Position numbers and translations under genes: made by a program. A stretch of 64,000 bases of DNA from NCBI RefSeq assembly GCF_937616625.2, contig NC_065573.1, positions 3,053,001-3,117,000 of the forward strand, given 5' to 3'. The stretch is from Mercurialis annua. Taxonomy: Eukaryota > Streptophyta > Magnoliopsida > Malpighiales > Euphorbiaceae. This document shows, piece by piece, positions 21,891 to 34,640 of the stretch (within the stretch, counting starts at the first letter, position 1; every line of letters begins with the position of its first letter). The notes beneath the pieces were generated by a model. That model did not search any database. It saw only the letters and a list, made by a program, of their open reading frames with translations, and was not told the origin of the DNA.

Positions 21891-24800
21891 ATATGCTTTG
21901 AGTATTTGTGTTTATATGTTGCATTGTTGTGTATATGTTTACTGCATGCATGATAGAGCATAACGAGTAGAATGTACCTATAGGATAATACCTCAGATAG
22001 GTAGGGCCTATAGGAAGCAATATTTACAAACACGTGCTTAATAAAAGAATATATAAACATAATTTGCAATAGCAATTATATAATAAACAATACATAATAC
22101 ACTATCGCGAACGTAATTCCTATATTTAGTTCTAGAAGTCGTGAAAGAAAAGATGGAATACTGAAAAGGAGATTTGATATGTAAGAACTGATACCTACAC
22201 TCATAAGTGATGTGTACCAATACTATACTTGTACATGGTATGATACAAGTATAGTAAAGAGGTGAAAATAGTAATTACGGTTATAAGAAGTTTCAGAATG
22301 AATTGGGTTATCAGAAATATGGAGAAAGAAGTGATGTGACAGAAGAATAGTCAGGGAAGATGACAGTCGGTGACAGCAATACAAAAATTTGAAATGTACC
22401 CAATAATAATAAAGAAAGCCGCTAATAGTCGCAGAGTGTACAATCTGGAGTAAACTTATGTTTAATGAAAAGTATGAAGAATTTTTAAGATTTTTCAAAG
22501 TACGATTGTGCTCAGACATCGCATATGACATTGCATAATCATGATAGGAATGCATAAGGAAATGATTTTCAAAATATGGATCATGCATCATATCTTTACA
22601 ATGATAAAGAAAATGCGATTTCGAGCAACTCTTTGGTGATGAGAGGTGTCATCACTCTGAGCTACAATTGTACTAACGATTTCAAACGATTTAAAGTGAT
22701 TTAAAGTGCTAGCTAGCCAAAAAGATGTTTTCAAAGTCGTATTGATCTTGTAAGTGAACTCAGATGTAAAACTCTGCGACGAATAATAAAAGATTCTTAA
22801 GAAATAAGAATAAGATTTATAAAACAAACCCCAATAACAGAATAAAGCCCTGTTAATGATAATTGCAATAATGTTAAGGGAGCTACAGTAAAATGTGAAC
22901 GAGGAGTTATTGCCGGAGAGCGAACGCAGTTAGGATGCGATGCGCTGGCAATGTCTGAGGATACAGTATTTATTCTCATGATAGAATAAAGAATAAAATG
23001 ACAGAGAATTATGTTAGACGAAAGAAACATACGAGTACGCAAGAATGATGAATATAACGATTGTTCATATGTTGGGATAGGTAGCGTGACGATCGAAAAT
23101 TATATTGGAAAAAAAAAATTGGAAGTATGAAGGACGAAAAGACGATAATATGAATGAGGAATATCGAGAGATATTTTAAGGATATGTAACCTTATGGATG
23201 TCAGTATTAGAAAGTACAGAAGTAGAAAGAAAAAGGATACAGACGATAAAGAAGATAATCCAGTAAAAAGCGAAGGTTTAAGATTAGATAGATCAAGAGA
23301 GATAATGATGCTAATTGACTGATATTAAGTGAAGTCATTAATATCAGCGTTAAGAGCTATAGATTGTTTCAGCATAAAGGAGAAAAGCTAAGTTATGAAA
23401 CTCTAGTATAAGGAGAAGAACACACGTATAGGCATACGTGTCAGTAAATGTAAGAATTGTGGATGATATGAAAGAAAATATAATAAGGAAACTCATATAC
23501 CCTTAAGATTAGTAAGATGAATAGAGAAGTGGAAAGTTGTAAAGATACGTCAGAAGGATTATCAGAATAGAACAGCAATAATTGAGCTATTATAAACGAA
23601 GGAAAGACGTAGCGAATACAGTAAGTAAAGGATAAGATGATACTTCATTGCTATTGGACAGATAGGAGTGAACTGTATCTAAGAAGCCACAATGTCAAAG
23701 AACGAGAGATGGCATTAGTATAAAGAGATTAAGTTATTTAAAGACAATTAGAACCATGTTATAAGTGCTAAAGAAGCATAAGGAGTGTAGGACAAACAAA
23801 AATCGAAACTATTCCCTAATTTTGGAAGTTGCTAAGTCAAGTATGATCTAAATGCTAAGAGTGATCGAGAACACTTCAAGAAGAAGATGTGAAACAGAAT
23901 AAGGATAAGCTAAGAAATGATCATGACTAGTATTAAGGCGACACCTTGAAGAATGAGAATAAAATTATGAAACTATTCGAAAGTAAGAGGAAGAAGTCTA
24001 AGATGAGAAAGAAAGTTGATTATACAGTAAGAAGGAATGAAGATTAAAGAAATAAATAAGTTATTAAGGATCTACTGAATCTGTTACAATGAAAGTAATT
24101 ACGAGGAAAATTCTTGAAACAGTTAGATGTTAAAGAAACATATAACATTCTTATAGGGTTATCATAAATAAGGAATTGTGAAGTAAAGGGAAGACAACTT
24201 TGACTAAGAAGTCAATAAGAAATTCAAAATGAATTTTAAAAGAGTAATTAGAGGGTAGGTGAAGAAGATAAGAAACTGAGGATAAGAATAGTATCAGTCA
24301 AAGAAGAAGGCTGTATAAGTTACACGATTAAGGGTAACGTGAAGTGGAACGTTTAGGGTAACGGAAAAAGGAATGAAAGATCATAGTCAACAGGTGACAT
24401 GAGATTCACGATAGATCAGAAAAGCAAGTTGAAGAAGATTGAATGATAAAGAACGAAGTGTCAGAGAATGACAGCAAGGAGTGGAAAATGACAAGAACCA
24501 GTTAAGAAAGGAAAGTGATAACTACAGACGATATGAAAGATCATAACTACAAGTTATGATTACAAGAGAAAATATTCATAGGAATATGAATAAAGTAAGT
24601 ATGTCAGTAAGGATGAAATTGGCACGCCGTGACCATTCACGTATAAAGAAGACTAGTAGCAACCTATGGCTACTAAGAATGAAATGACGAAACGAGAAAA
24701 CATTAAGTTATGATTAGTTACAACCAAATAGCAACGACGGAAGGATTATGATGTTAAGGATGCAATTACAGCTACATTATTCTGGAAATGTAAGAGTTAA

Positions 24801-24907
24801 GTAAAAGGAAAAGCTGCGATCAAAACGGATTAACGGACGTCAAGGAAATTGTAAGGATGAGTTAAGATCCTAACAAGATTTACGAAAATTCGAGGACGAA
24901 TTTTTAT
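21891..24907 (+). other. Purine-rich non-coding interior of element B
   Basis: About 3 kb with a strong excess of A and G on the plus strand and stops in all frames. I looked for YVDD-like, TCDAS-like, HHCC and chromodomain motifs and found none. The last 60 bp (aaattcgaggacgaattttt) match the pre-LTR region of Tekay elements. Minus-strand open frames at 21850-23040 are long only because that strand is pyrimidine-rich. Confidence 0.65.
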
Positions 24908-24920
24908 AAGGGGGGAAGAA
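24908..24920 (+). promoter_or_regulatory. Polypurine tract of element B
   Basis: AAGGGGGGAAGAA directly before the 3' LTR start TGTAATACCCC. Confidence 0.9.
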
Positions 24921-27299
24921 TGTAATACCCCAAAATGTTTAATTATCTAATTGGACCACGTGTCCAGTTTGGACTCGCCAGGGTGGCGATATCAGAAAGT
25001 TTTCCGATAAATAAGTTTTTAGTAGGTCGGTTTTGGAAAGGATTATATGCGAGGAATTTAGTAATATATTTCAATTCATAAGTTCGAATTGGAATTAAGA
25101 GGAAAAATGTCAAGAAAAGCTCGAAATAAAGTGCAGGGACCAAAGTGGTAATTTAACCACTTTGTGTCGAAAATGGAAATTTATAGGTTTTGACGGGAAA
25201 GTATTAATATCGAGTTTCGTATTATTTATTGGATATAAATAATACGTAGAAGTCATAATAAAAGGATTTATCGATTTAGTTATGGACTAAATCGTATAAA
25301 AGAAAAGTTTAAAGAATAAATCATAATAAACAAAAAGAACAAGGATCAAAGTGGCATTTTAGCCAAATAATAAGAAGAAGAAGATATGAATCAGAGAAGG
25401 ATCGAGAGATTTTGAGAGTTAACGAGCGATACCGTCGTTTCGCCGCCGTTTCGCCGTTCGACGTCCGATTCGAGCGATTTCCGCGGCGATTTCTTCAGAA
25501 TCGAATCCTCTATCAATCCCGAGCATCAAATCAAGGTAAATATTTCGAAAATTGGTGATAAATTCGAATATATATGGCTGTTTTAGTAAGATTGAGTTTT
25601 AGGATTGAATTCCACGTTTTTAAAGTTATTATAGCGTTTTCATGAAAACCGAGATGCGGGTATTGTATAGTCGAATGTATAGCACGTCGGGATGGCTGAA
25701 AAGCCCCGGAAAATGACTTTCCGGGGGCTGTCACGAGTGTGCGTTCGCACACATTGAGTGTGCGTTCGCACACTCCCTGAGTTTTAGGGTGTGCGTTCGC
25801 ACACTCATTGTGTGCGTTTGCACACTACCCAAAACTTGGCAGATTCAAAATCCCAATGGTAAGTTTATAGATTTGCCTCTTAGGAACGCGTCTGTCAAAT
25901 TTCATGTCGATCCAACGGTTCAATTGGGAGAGATCGTCATTTTACTAAACAGTGTCAGTGTGAAGGCAGCAACTGCACATTGCCTTGAAAACTCCTTAAA
26001 ACTTCATCGGAATGAAACTAAACCCTAAAACTTAAAAGTATTATACGTATAGGAATACGAGATTCACGTCTAATCATTAAATGTTAATTATTTATCAGAC
26101 GTGTCAGAGCAGAGAGGTCAGTAGACGTGGGATAGCGAGGGCATATCATTTCAACGACCATATTTGTGATTGGATTGCGGTCACTGTGAGTTGCACTTTA
26201 CTTTCGTGTATTATACATATAAAGTTATTTTGCATAGATATATATATATATATATATTGTTTACACGCATCGCATTATATATAATTGATTGAAATGTTAT
26301 ATGCTTTATTAATTTTTATATACGAGAACTAGTATGCGATCCGAAGAAACTAGCTACCTATTGGGTGTCAATAGGCTGTGTGATCACCAGTATCGAGTCA
26401 GTCTAGTATATTTGCATTTGAGAAATGACTTGACACAGCTGGGAGCTGTTGATGATTATAAAATTTATGTGGCTGGGCCACAAGCGAGTTAGACTCGCGG
26501 TTGATATTTACGATTGGGTTTTTGATACGAGTGAGTACTCGGCTACGGTGTAGTCTGGAGTCCCCGTATCTAGTGGCTGGGCCACCAGCGAGTTAGACTC
26601 GCGATTGATATTTACGATTGGGTTGAATGATAATGATTATTCGAGAAATGTGTCGCATGCTAGGATATTAGTTTCGTACGGATCAAATACATGTTTATAT
26701 GTTTTATATTATTGTCTCTTGAAATGCGATGCTATGTTTTTATGATAATATCGTTAGTAAATGCACACTCACTCAGTATTTTCCCAAATACTGATCCCTC
26801 ACCTTTGATGTCTTTCAGGTGCTTAGTTTGTGGACCTAGCTAGAGGCCGATTTTGAAGTCCAGAAGTCAGCTGTGTATGTATAGTTTCTGACTTCTGTGA
26901 ATGCTGCAGTAGTGGTCCCGCTTTGACAGAGTCGTAGTCTAGACAGCAATACATTTTGATTGTACATAATACTTGCTGTCTTGTTTATATGTTTTGATAG
27001 GCTACGTGTTTTATGTTTCATTCACGGCACCAGATGCCGGTGATATGTTGGATACACTAACTGATGGATATAGTACCGCGAGGCCAGTTCGTACAGGGTA
27101 CGGTAACTAGAGCCCGCGAGGTTTTGAACAGTTAGTGTAAATATTGGTTTATGTGTTATATATGTATATTGGCTTCCGTTGTTTACTGTTGTTTATTATT
27201 TGCGAAAAATTAATAGTGATTTAAGGCTTGCTACGGGTTCCGGAGCTACCACTCCCGTTCCCTAGCGCCGGTTGCGGCTCAATATTTTGGGTCGTGACA
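24921..27299 (+). mobile_element. Element B 3' LTR (intact)
   Basis: 2379 bp, TGTAATACCCC to GGGTCGTGACA. It is the uninterrupted version of the split 5' LTR. The dyad at the TATA-like box, the CCCCGGAA hairpin (25702-25729), four palindromes (25736-25828), CCTATTG-N5-CAATAGG (26357-26375) and CAGTATTT/AAATACTG (26774-26793) are all present. The fourth palindrome has one arm change (GCGTTTGCAC). Minus-strand open frames within it are not genes. Confidence 0.92.
25736..25828. repeat. Palindrome cluster in the 3' LTR of B
   Basis: Four GTGTGCGTTCGCACAC-type units, with spacers different from the 5' LTR. The order of the long and short spacers is changed, suggesting unit gain or loss after insertion. 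The last unit carries a C-to-T change at its CpG. Confidence 0.85.
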
Positions 27300-28136
27300 G
27301 GGACGATCCCCGGCTGTATTTCGACGTGCTAACTCGCTTTTCTTGCCCATAACACTTAAATACAGTCCAAAACATCCAATTCTATAATTAAAACGTTGAA
27401 TCGATACGCACACGATCGATTCAATACGTTTACCATTTAATATCGAATATATAATAATTTTATATCGAAATAAACTTCGTATACGAGGTTAATACCTCGA
27501 TTGTTTTAGTAATCGTCGAAGAAACGGAGTCGGAATCGCGAAAAGGATCGCGCCGCAGCGGAATCGTCGCACCTCGCCTCTGCTTGCTATTCCTAAGCTA
27601 GCAAGCACCTCCATTTAAGAAACAGAGGTGACTTAGGCGTCCCCCTCACTCTATCTATAGGCAATTCATATGGCTAAAGTACCATTTGGTACTAGCTCAA
27701 TCATGCACTTTAACTCTGATTTTCATTAGTCATCCGTAGTTCAAAAAGAGACTAATTCCAAATTCCGTCAAACTTTACCCAGAAATCCAATAAAATATAA
27801 AACGAATAAAAATATAATTTTTATTCGCATCCGACTTATATTTTATTTTTAATAAATCCCATAAAATGTATTAGGTCCAAATCAGCCCCACTTAACTAAA
27901 ATTACCACGTCCAAATTTCATGAAAATTCGACGGTAACTTCGTCAAATTATTTCGCGAATATTAACACCAAAATGTTATTAGTTAGTCCAAACGTTAACT
28001 TGGACTAACTAATAACATTTAATTAATTTATAATTAAAACTAATTAAAATAAAAATTCAAGGATTAAAATGAACATTTTGATTCCTTTTCCTCCGCTTCA
28101 TCATCGCCTCATCTTTCTTATATATTTTTGTTTTTC

Positions 28137-28174
<38 letters not shown>

Positions 28175-28673
28175 CCTAATCACTCAAAAACCCCTCACCT
28201 TTAAACTTTTTTTCAATTCTACCCCGACGTTGAAAATTTGTCAATTTTACCCACTTTTGAATTTTCTGTTTTCAATTGTACCGCAATATTTAAATTTTTG
28301 TTAATTTTTTTACTTAAATGATGAAATCATTCAATTAATTAAGTCTAAACATGAAATTAAATTCTTTTTTATTCAAAAAAGTACAAATAAGTCCTTTATT
28401 TTTAAAAACTAACTAAAAACCATAATCAAATTAACACTAATTTAAATTCTTAATTAATTTAACTAAATTTAAATAAATTTTAAAAATATACAATTAATAT
28501 ATGCGAGACATGTAGAATGTTTTAAACAAATTTCCAAACGCAAAAGACGTTAATTTAATTTTTCAGGGTACAATTGAAACACAAAAATGCAAAATAGGGT
28601 AAAATTGACAAATTTACAACGTCAGGGTATGATTGAAAAGGGGCTAAAAGGTCGGGGTTTTTTAAGACATTAG

Positions 28674-28716
<43 letters not shown>

Positions 28717-29205
28717 CTTATTTTCTTTAATTACTCGTCGAAACTTCCGAGTTTCGACATTTTAATTTCGGAGTTTTGTCTGAAATATTAAACTCTCCAA
28801 TTAGAGTGGTATATTAATATATTTTTTATCAATATATTTTCATCTAAGACGTCCAGTCGTATTCTGTATTCTATTAGTCCCGTTTATATCCTCTTATTAA
28901 AATTTAGATTCCCAATTTAAATTTTGAACTCACATTATTACGATGCTCTTTTACGGATACGTATAAATTAAATTTACGTTTAAATTTAATTTACGTATTC
29001 CGAATTTATTAAATCACTTCCCGTGATTTAATTTCAAAACCTTAAATTGTCAAACCTTACTATTACCATTTGACTATTAAACTTAGTCTTTCCGAATATA
29101 TTTTTTAATATATATTCGAAACCTCAAAAAATTATTTTTAATATTTTGATTACTCCAATTTGACCTCGTGACATATTTAATTACTTAAAATTACGGGGTA
29201 TTAAA
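27300..29205 (-). mobile_element. Element A LTR, right part (5' side of the LTR)
   Basis: LTR sequence resumes after B with gggacgatccccgg, the reverse complement of the motif that precedes the palindrome cluster in E (CCGGGGGATCG). It runs, with a MITE at 28173-28676, to ggggtattaaa at 29205. No coding content. Confidence 0.8.
28173..28676. mobile_element. MITE-like inverted-repeat element in a (TA)n tract
   Basis: 504 bp. The left end GGCCTAATCACTCAAAAACC and the reverse complement of the right end, GGCCTAATGTCTTAAAAAAC, stay alignable for about 130 bp, with landmarks CAATT..ACCC.GACGTTG and TTTGTCAATTTTACCC. The AT-rich interior has no open frame. Both sides are uninterrupted TA repeats (28142-28172 and 28677-28713), so the target duplication cannot be read. 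It resembles a long-TIR non-autonomous DNA element that targets TA microsatellites, as Micron-type elements do. The superfamily is not determined. Confidence 0.7.
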
Positions 29206-31139
29206 CGAAACAATTCCAAACATTTGCCCGTTTTAGCGATTTAAGCCAAACATTTACAAACGTTGCGAAACAAATCCAAACATTTCACCTTTTTAGCAAT
29301 TTAAGCCAAACATTTACAAACGTAACGAAACAAATTCAAATGTTTCCCCATTTTAGCGATTTAAGCCACACATTTACAAACTATACGAAATAAATCCAGA
29401 TGTTTCCCCTTTTTACGAATAAAGCCAAACGTTTACAAACATTACGAAACAAATCCAAACGTTTCTCCATTTTAGCGATTTAAACCAAACGTTTACAAAC
29501 GTTACGAAACAAATCCAAGCGTTTCACTTTTTTAACAATATAAGCCAAATGTTTACAAACGTTACGGAACAAATCCAAACGTTTCACCTTTTTAGAGATT
29601 TAAGTCAAACGATTACTAACGTTACGAAAGAAATCCAAAGGTTTCCCCATTTTAGCGATTTAAGCCAAACGTTTAAAACATTACGAAACAAATCCAAACG
29701 TTTAATTTTTTTAGCGATTTAAGCCAAACATTTCCAAACGTTATGAAACAAATCCAAATGTTTCACCTTTTTAGCGATTGAAGCCAAACGCTTACAAATG
29801 TTACGAAATAAATCCAAATGTTTCACCTTTTTAGCAATTTAAGCCAAACGTTTACAAAAGATACGAAACAAATCAAAACGTTTCACCTTTTTAGCGATTT
29901 ATGTCAAACGTTTACAAACGTTACGAAACAAAACCAAACGTTTAAAACGTTACAGAACAAATCCAAATGTTTCACATTTTTAGCGATTTAAGCCAAAGGT
30001 TTACAAAAATTATGAAACAAAATCAATCGTTTACTAATGTTACGAAATAAATCTATAAGTTTCCCCTTTTTAGCAATTTAAGCCAAACATTTACAGACCA
30101 AATCCAAATGTTTACCCTTTTTAGCGATATAACCCAAACGTTTACAAACGTTACAAAACAAAACCAAACATTTCACCTTAGTAGCAGTTTAAACCGAACG
30201 TTCACAAACGCTACGAAATAAAACCAAACGTTTCACCTTTTTAGTGATTTAAGCGGAACATTTACAAACGTTACGAAACAAATACAAACGTTTCACCTTT
30301 TTAGCGATTTAAGCTAAATATTTACAAACACTACGAAACAAATCCAAGCGTTTCACCTTTTCAGCAATTTAAACCAAATGTTTACAAACGCTACGAAACA
30401 AAACCAAGCGTTTCACCTTTTTAGCGATTTAAGCAAAACATCTACAAACGTTACGAAGCAAATCCAAATGTTTCATCTTTTTAGCGATTTAAGCAAAACA
30501 TCTACAAACGTTACGAAGAAAGTCCAAACTTTTCACCTTTTTAGCGATTTAAGCAAAACGTTTGCAAACGTTACGAAACAAATCCAAATGTTTCACCTTT
30601 TTAGCAATTTAAATCCAAACGTTTACAAAACGTTACGAAACAAAACAGGACGTTTCGCCTTTTTTGCGATTTAAGCCAAACGTTTACAAATCTTATGAAA
30701 CCAAACCAAACGTTAAAAACGTTACGAAACAAATCCAAACGTTTCACCTTTAAAGCAATTTAAGCCAAACGTTTAAAACGCTGCGAAACAAATCCAAACG
30801 TTTTACATTTTTAGCGATTTAAGCCAAACGTTTTACAAAAGTTACAAAACAAATCCAAACGTTTTATCTTTTTAGCGATTTAAGCCAAACGTTTACAAAC
30901 GTTATGAAACAAATCCAAACGTTACGAAACAAAACTAAACGTTTACAAACGTTACGAAACAAATCCAAGCGTTTCACCTTTTTAGCAATTTAAGCCAAAC
31001 TTTTCCAAGCGTTACGAAACAAATTCAAGCGTTTCACCTTATTAGCAATTTAAGCAAAACGTTTACAAACGTTACGAAACAAAACCAACCGTTTCGCCTT
31101 TTTAGCGATTTAAGTCAAATGTTTACAAACGTTACGAAA

Positions 31140-32765
31140 CAAATCCAAACGTTTCCCCATTTTAGCGATTTAAGCCAAACGTCTAAAACGTTACGAAACA
31201 AATCAAAACGTTTTACCTTTTTAGCGATTTAAGCCAAATGTTTTACAAACGTTATGAAACAAAACCAAACAAATCACAATTTTAGCGATTGAAGCCAAAC
31301 GTTTACAATCATTATGAAAAAAATCCAAATGTTTCCCATATTTAGGAATTTAAGCTAAACGTGTACAAACGTTACGAAACAAAACCAAGCGTTTCACCTT
31401 TTTAGCAATTTAAGCCAAACGTTTACAAGCGTTACAAAACAAATCCAAACGTTTCATATCTTTAGTGATTTAAGCCAAACGTTTACAAACGCTACGTAAC
31501 AAATGCAAACGTTTCACCTTTTTAGCAATTTAAACCAAACATTTACAAACGTTACGAAACAAATCCAAACATTTCACCTTTTTAGCGATTGAAGCCAATC
31601 TTTTACAAATGTTACGAAACAAATCCAAACGTTTCACCATATTAGCAATTTAAGCCAAACATTTACAAACTATATAAAAGAAATCCAAACGTTTTCCCTT
31701 TTTAGCGATTTAAGCAAAACATTTACAAACGTTACGAAACAAATCCAAACGTTTCACCTTTTTAGCGATTTAAGCCAAATGTTTGCAAACGTTACAAAAC
31801 AAAACCAAATGTTTAAAACGTTACGAAACAAATTAAAACGTTTTACATTTTTAGCAATTTAAGCAAAACGTTTATAAACCTTACGAAACAAATCCAAGTG
31901 TTTCACCTTTTTAGCAATATATGCCAAACGTTTACAAACGTTACGAAACAAATCTAAACGTTTTACCTTTATAGCAATTCAAGCCAAATGTTTACAAACG
32001 TTACGAAACAAATCGAAACGTTTCCCCATTTTAGCGATTTAAGCCAAACGTCTAAAACGTTACGAAACAAATCAAAACGTTTTACCTTTTAGCTATTTAA
32101 GCCAAATGTTTTACAAACGTTATGAAACAAAACCAAACAAATCACAATTTTAGAGATTGAAGCCCAACGTTTACAATGGTTACGAAAAAATCCAAATGTT
32201 TCCCATATTTAGCAATTTAAGCTAAACGTGTACAAACGTTACGAAACAAAACCAAGTGTTTCACCTTTTTATCAATATAAGCCAAACATTTACAAACGTT
32301 TCATACCTTTAGTAATTTAAGCCAAATGTTTACAAACGGCACGAAACAAATTCAAACGTGTCACCTTTTTAGCGATTTAGGCCAAACGTATACAAACGCT
32401 ACGTAACAAATGCAAACGTTTCACCTTTTTAGCAATTTTAACCAAACATTTACAAACGTTACGAAACAAATCCAAACATTTCACCATTTTAGCGATTGAA
32501 GTAAAACTTTTGATAACGCTACGAAACAAATCCAAACGTTTCACCTTATTAGCGATTTAAGAAAAACGCTTGCAACCTTTATAAAAGAAATCCAAACGTT
32601 TTCCCTTTATAGCGATTTAAGCCAAATGTTTACAAACGTTACGAAACAAATCCAAGCGTTTCACCTTTTTAGCGATTTAAGCCAAACGTTTGCAAATGTT
32701 ACGAAATAAAACAAAATGTTCTAAATGTTACGAAACAAATTCAAACGTTCCACATTTTTAGAGAT
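31140..32765. repeat. Higher-order satellite duplication, about 0.87-0.91 kb
   Basis: Distinctive variants recur in order. At 31151 and 32020 there is GTTTCCCCAT followed by GTCTAAAACG, then ACCAAACAAATCACAATTTT, then GCTAAACGTGTAC. GCTACGTAACAAATGC follows at 31491 and 32398, then TATAAAAGAAATCC near 31673 and 32580. The spacing drifts from 869 to 907 bp through indels. This shows multi-monomer block duplication. Confidence 0.75.
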
Positions 32766-33474
32766 TTAAGCCAAACTCTTACAAACGATACGAAACAAAA
32801 CCAAGCGTTTCAACATTTTAGAAATTTAAGCCAATCGTTTACAAACGTTACGAAACAAATCCAAGCGTTTCACCTTTTTTGCAATTTAAGCCAATTGTTT
32901 ACAAACGTTCCAAAATAAATCCAAGTGTTTCACCTTTTTAGAAATTTAAGACAAACGTTTACAAAAGTTACGAAACAATTCCAAGCGTTTCACTTTTTTT
33001 TAGCAATTTTAGCCAAATATTTACAAACGTCATGAAACAAACCCAAGCGTTTCACCTTTTTAGCGATTTAATACAAACGTTATGAAACAAAACCAAACAT
33101 TTCACCTTTTTAGCGATTTAAACCAAATATTTAAAACGTTATGAAACAAATCCAAACATTTACAAACGTTACGAAACAAATCAAAACGTTTCACATTTTT
33201 AGCGATTGAAGACAAACGTTTACAAACGTTACTAAACAAATCAAAACGTTTAACATTTTTAGCAATTTAAGCCAAACGTTTACAAACGTTACGAAATAAA
33301 AACCAAGCGTTTCACCACTTTAGCAATTTAAGCCAAACGTTTACAAACGTTACGAAACAAAACCAAGCGTTTCCACCTTTTTAGCAATTTAAGCCAAACG
33401 TTTACAAACGTTACGAAACAAATCCAAACGTTTCGCCTTTTTTGCAATTTTAGCCAAACGTTTACAAAAGTTAC

Positions 33475-34640
33475 GAAACAAATTTAAACGTTGCCCCATT
33501 TTAGCGATTTAAGCCAAACGTTTAAAACGTTACGAAACAAATCCAAACATTTCACTTTTTTAGCAATTTATGCCAAATGTTTACAAACGTTACGAAACAA
33601 ATCCAAGCGTTTCACCTTTTTAGCGATTTAAGCCAATTATATACAAACGTTACGAAACAAAACCAAAACCTTCTTAGCGATTTAAACCAAACGTTTAAAA
33701 CGTTACGAAACAAATCCAAACGTTTACGAACGTTACGAAACAAATCCAAACGTTTACGAACGTTACGAAACAAATCCAAATGTTTCACCTTTTTAGCGAT
33801 TGAAGCCAAACCTTTACAAACGTTACGAAACCAATCAAAACGTTTCATATTTTTAGCAATTTAAGCCAAACATTTACAAATGTTACGAAACAAAAACCAA
33901 GCGTTTCACCTGTTTAGCAATTTAAGCCAAACATTCACAAACATTATGAAACAAAACCAAGCGTTTCTCCTTACTAACAATTTAAGCCAAACGTTTACAA
34001 ACGTTTGCGAAACAAATCCAAGCGTTTCCACCTTTTTAGCAATTTAAGACAAACGTTTACAAACGTTACAAAACAAATTTAAACGTTTCCCCATTTTAGC
34101 GATTTAAGCCAAATGTTTAAAATATTACGAAACAAATCCAAACGTTTCACTTTTTCAGCGATTTAAGCCAAATGTTTACAAACGCTACGAAACAAATCCA
34201 AGCGTTTCACCTTTTTAGCGATTTAAGCCAATCATATACAAACGTTACGAAACAAAACCAAACGTTTCACCTTCTTAGCGATTTAAACCAAACATTTAAA
34301 ACGTTACGAAAAAAATCCATACGTTTACAAACGTTACGAAACAAATCCAAACGTTTCACCTTTTTAGCGTTTGAAGCCAAACGTTTACAAACGTTACGAA
34401 ACAAATCAAAACGTTTCACATTTTTAGCAATTTAAGCCAAACGTTTACAAACGTATCGAAACAAAAACCAAGCGTTTCACCTCTTCAGCAATTTAAGCCA
34501 AACATGTACAAACGTTACGAAACAAAACCAAGCGTTTCTCCTTACTAGCAATTTAAACCAAACGTTACGAAACAAATCCAAGCGTTTCCACCTTTTTAGC
34601 AATTTAAGCAAAACGTTTACAAACGTTACGAAACAAATAC
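33475..34640. repeat. Higher-order satellite duplication, about 0.6 kb
   Basis: The rare variant CCAATTATATACAAAC at 33633 recurs as CCAATCATATACAAAC at 34228 (offset 595). It is followed in both copies by an AAAACCAAG..TTTCTCCTTACTA monomer and a GTTTCCACC monomer. Relatives of the last two reappear at about 62660-62800, beyond elements D and F, so the blocks were once one array. Confidence 0.7.

Larger units (their letters stand above)
6030..27299 (+). mobile_element. Element B: non-autonomous LTR retrotransposon inside A
   Basis: The 5' LTR begins TGTAATACCC at 6030 and ends GGGTCGTGACA at 20535. The 3' LTR is 24921-27299 (2379 bp). A primer site follows the 5' LTR and a purine tract precedes the 3' LTR. 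The internal region (20536-24920) holds only a broken gag remnant and no pol motifs I could find, so it resembles a large retrotransposon derivative of the Tekay/Del lineage. Flanking 5-mers (AGAAC at left, GGGAC at right) match only imperfectly and may be a decayed target duplication. Element C lies inside its 5' LTR. Confidence 0.85.
4342..29205 (-). mobile_element. Element A: reverse-oriented solo LTR (Tekay/Del-like), split by B and a MITE
   Basis: The left end tgtcacgacccaatt is the reverse complement of the 3' LTR end shared by B, D and E. The right end, ggggtatta followed by aa at 29195-29205, matches their 5' LTR start (TGTAATACCCC) with a changed terminal base. The 5 bp before it (4337-4341, CGAAA) and after it (29206-29210, CGAAA) are identical, so this is a complete insertion into the satellite. 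No internal domain or second LTR is present, so it is a solo LTR. Without B (6030-27299) and the MITE it is about 3.1 kb. The two LTR parts are 4342-6029 and 27300-29205. Confidence 0.85.

Noticed and set aside
21583..23042. Several minus-strand frames of 60-122 codons in B
   Set aside because: The strand is pyrimidine-rich, so stops are rare. No known motif and no similarity to retrotransposon proteins.
6025..27304. AGAAC/GGGAC as a firm target duplication of B
   Set aside because: Two of five bases differ. It may be decayed, but I cannot support it as a clear duplication.
33612..33848. Minus-strand open frame with KRLDLFRNV repeats
   Set aside because: Complement of the satellite, open only where variant monomers lack the usual minus-strand stops.
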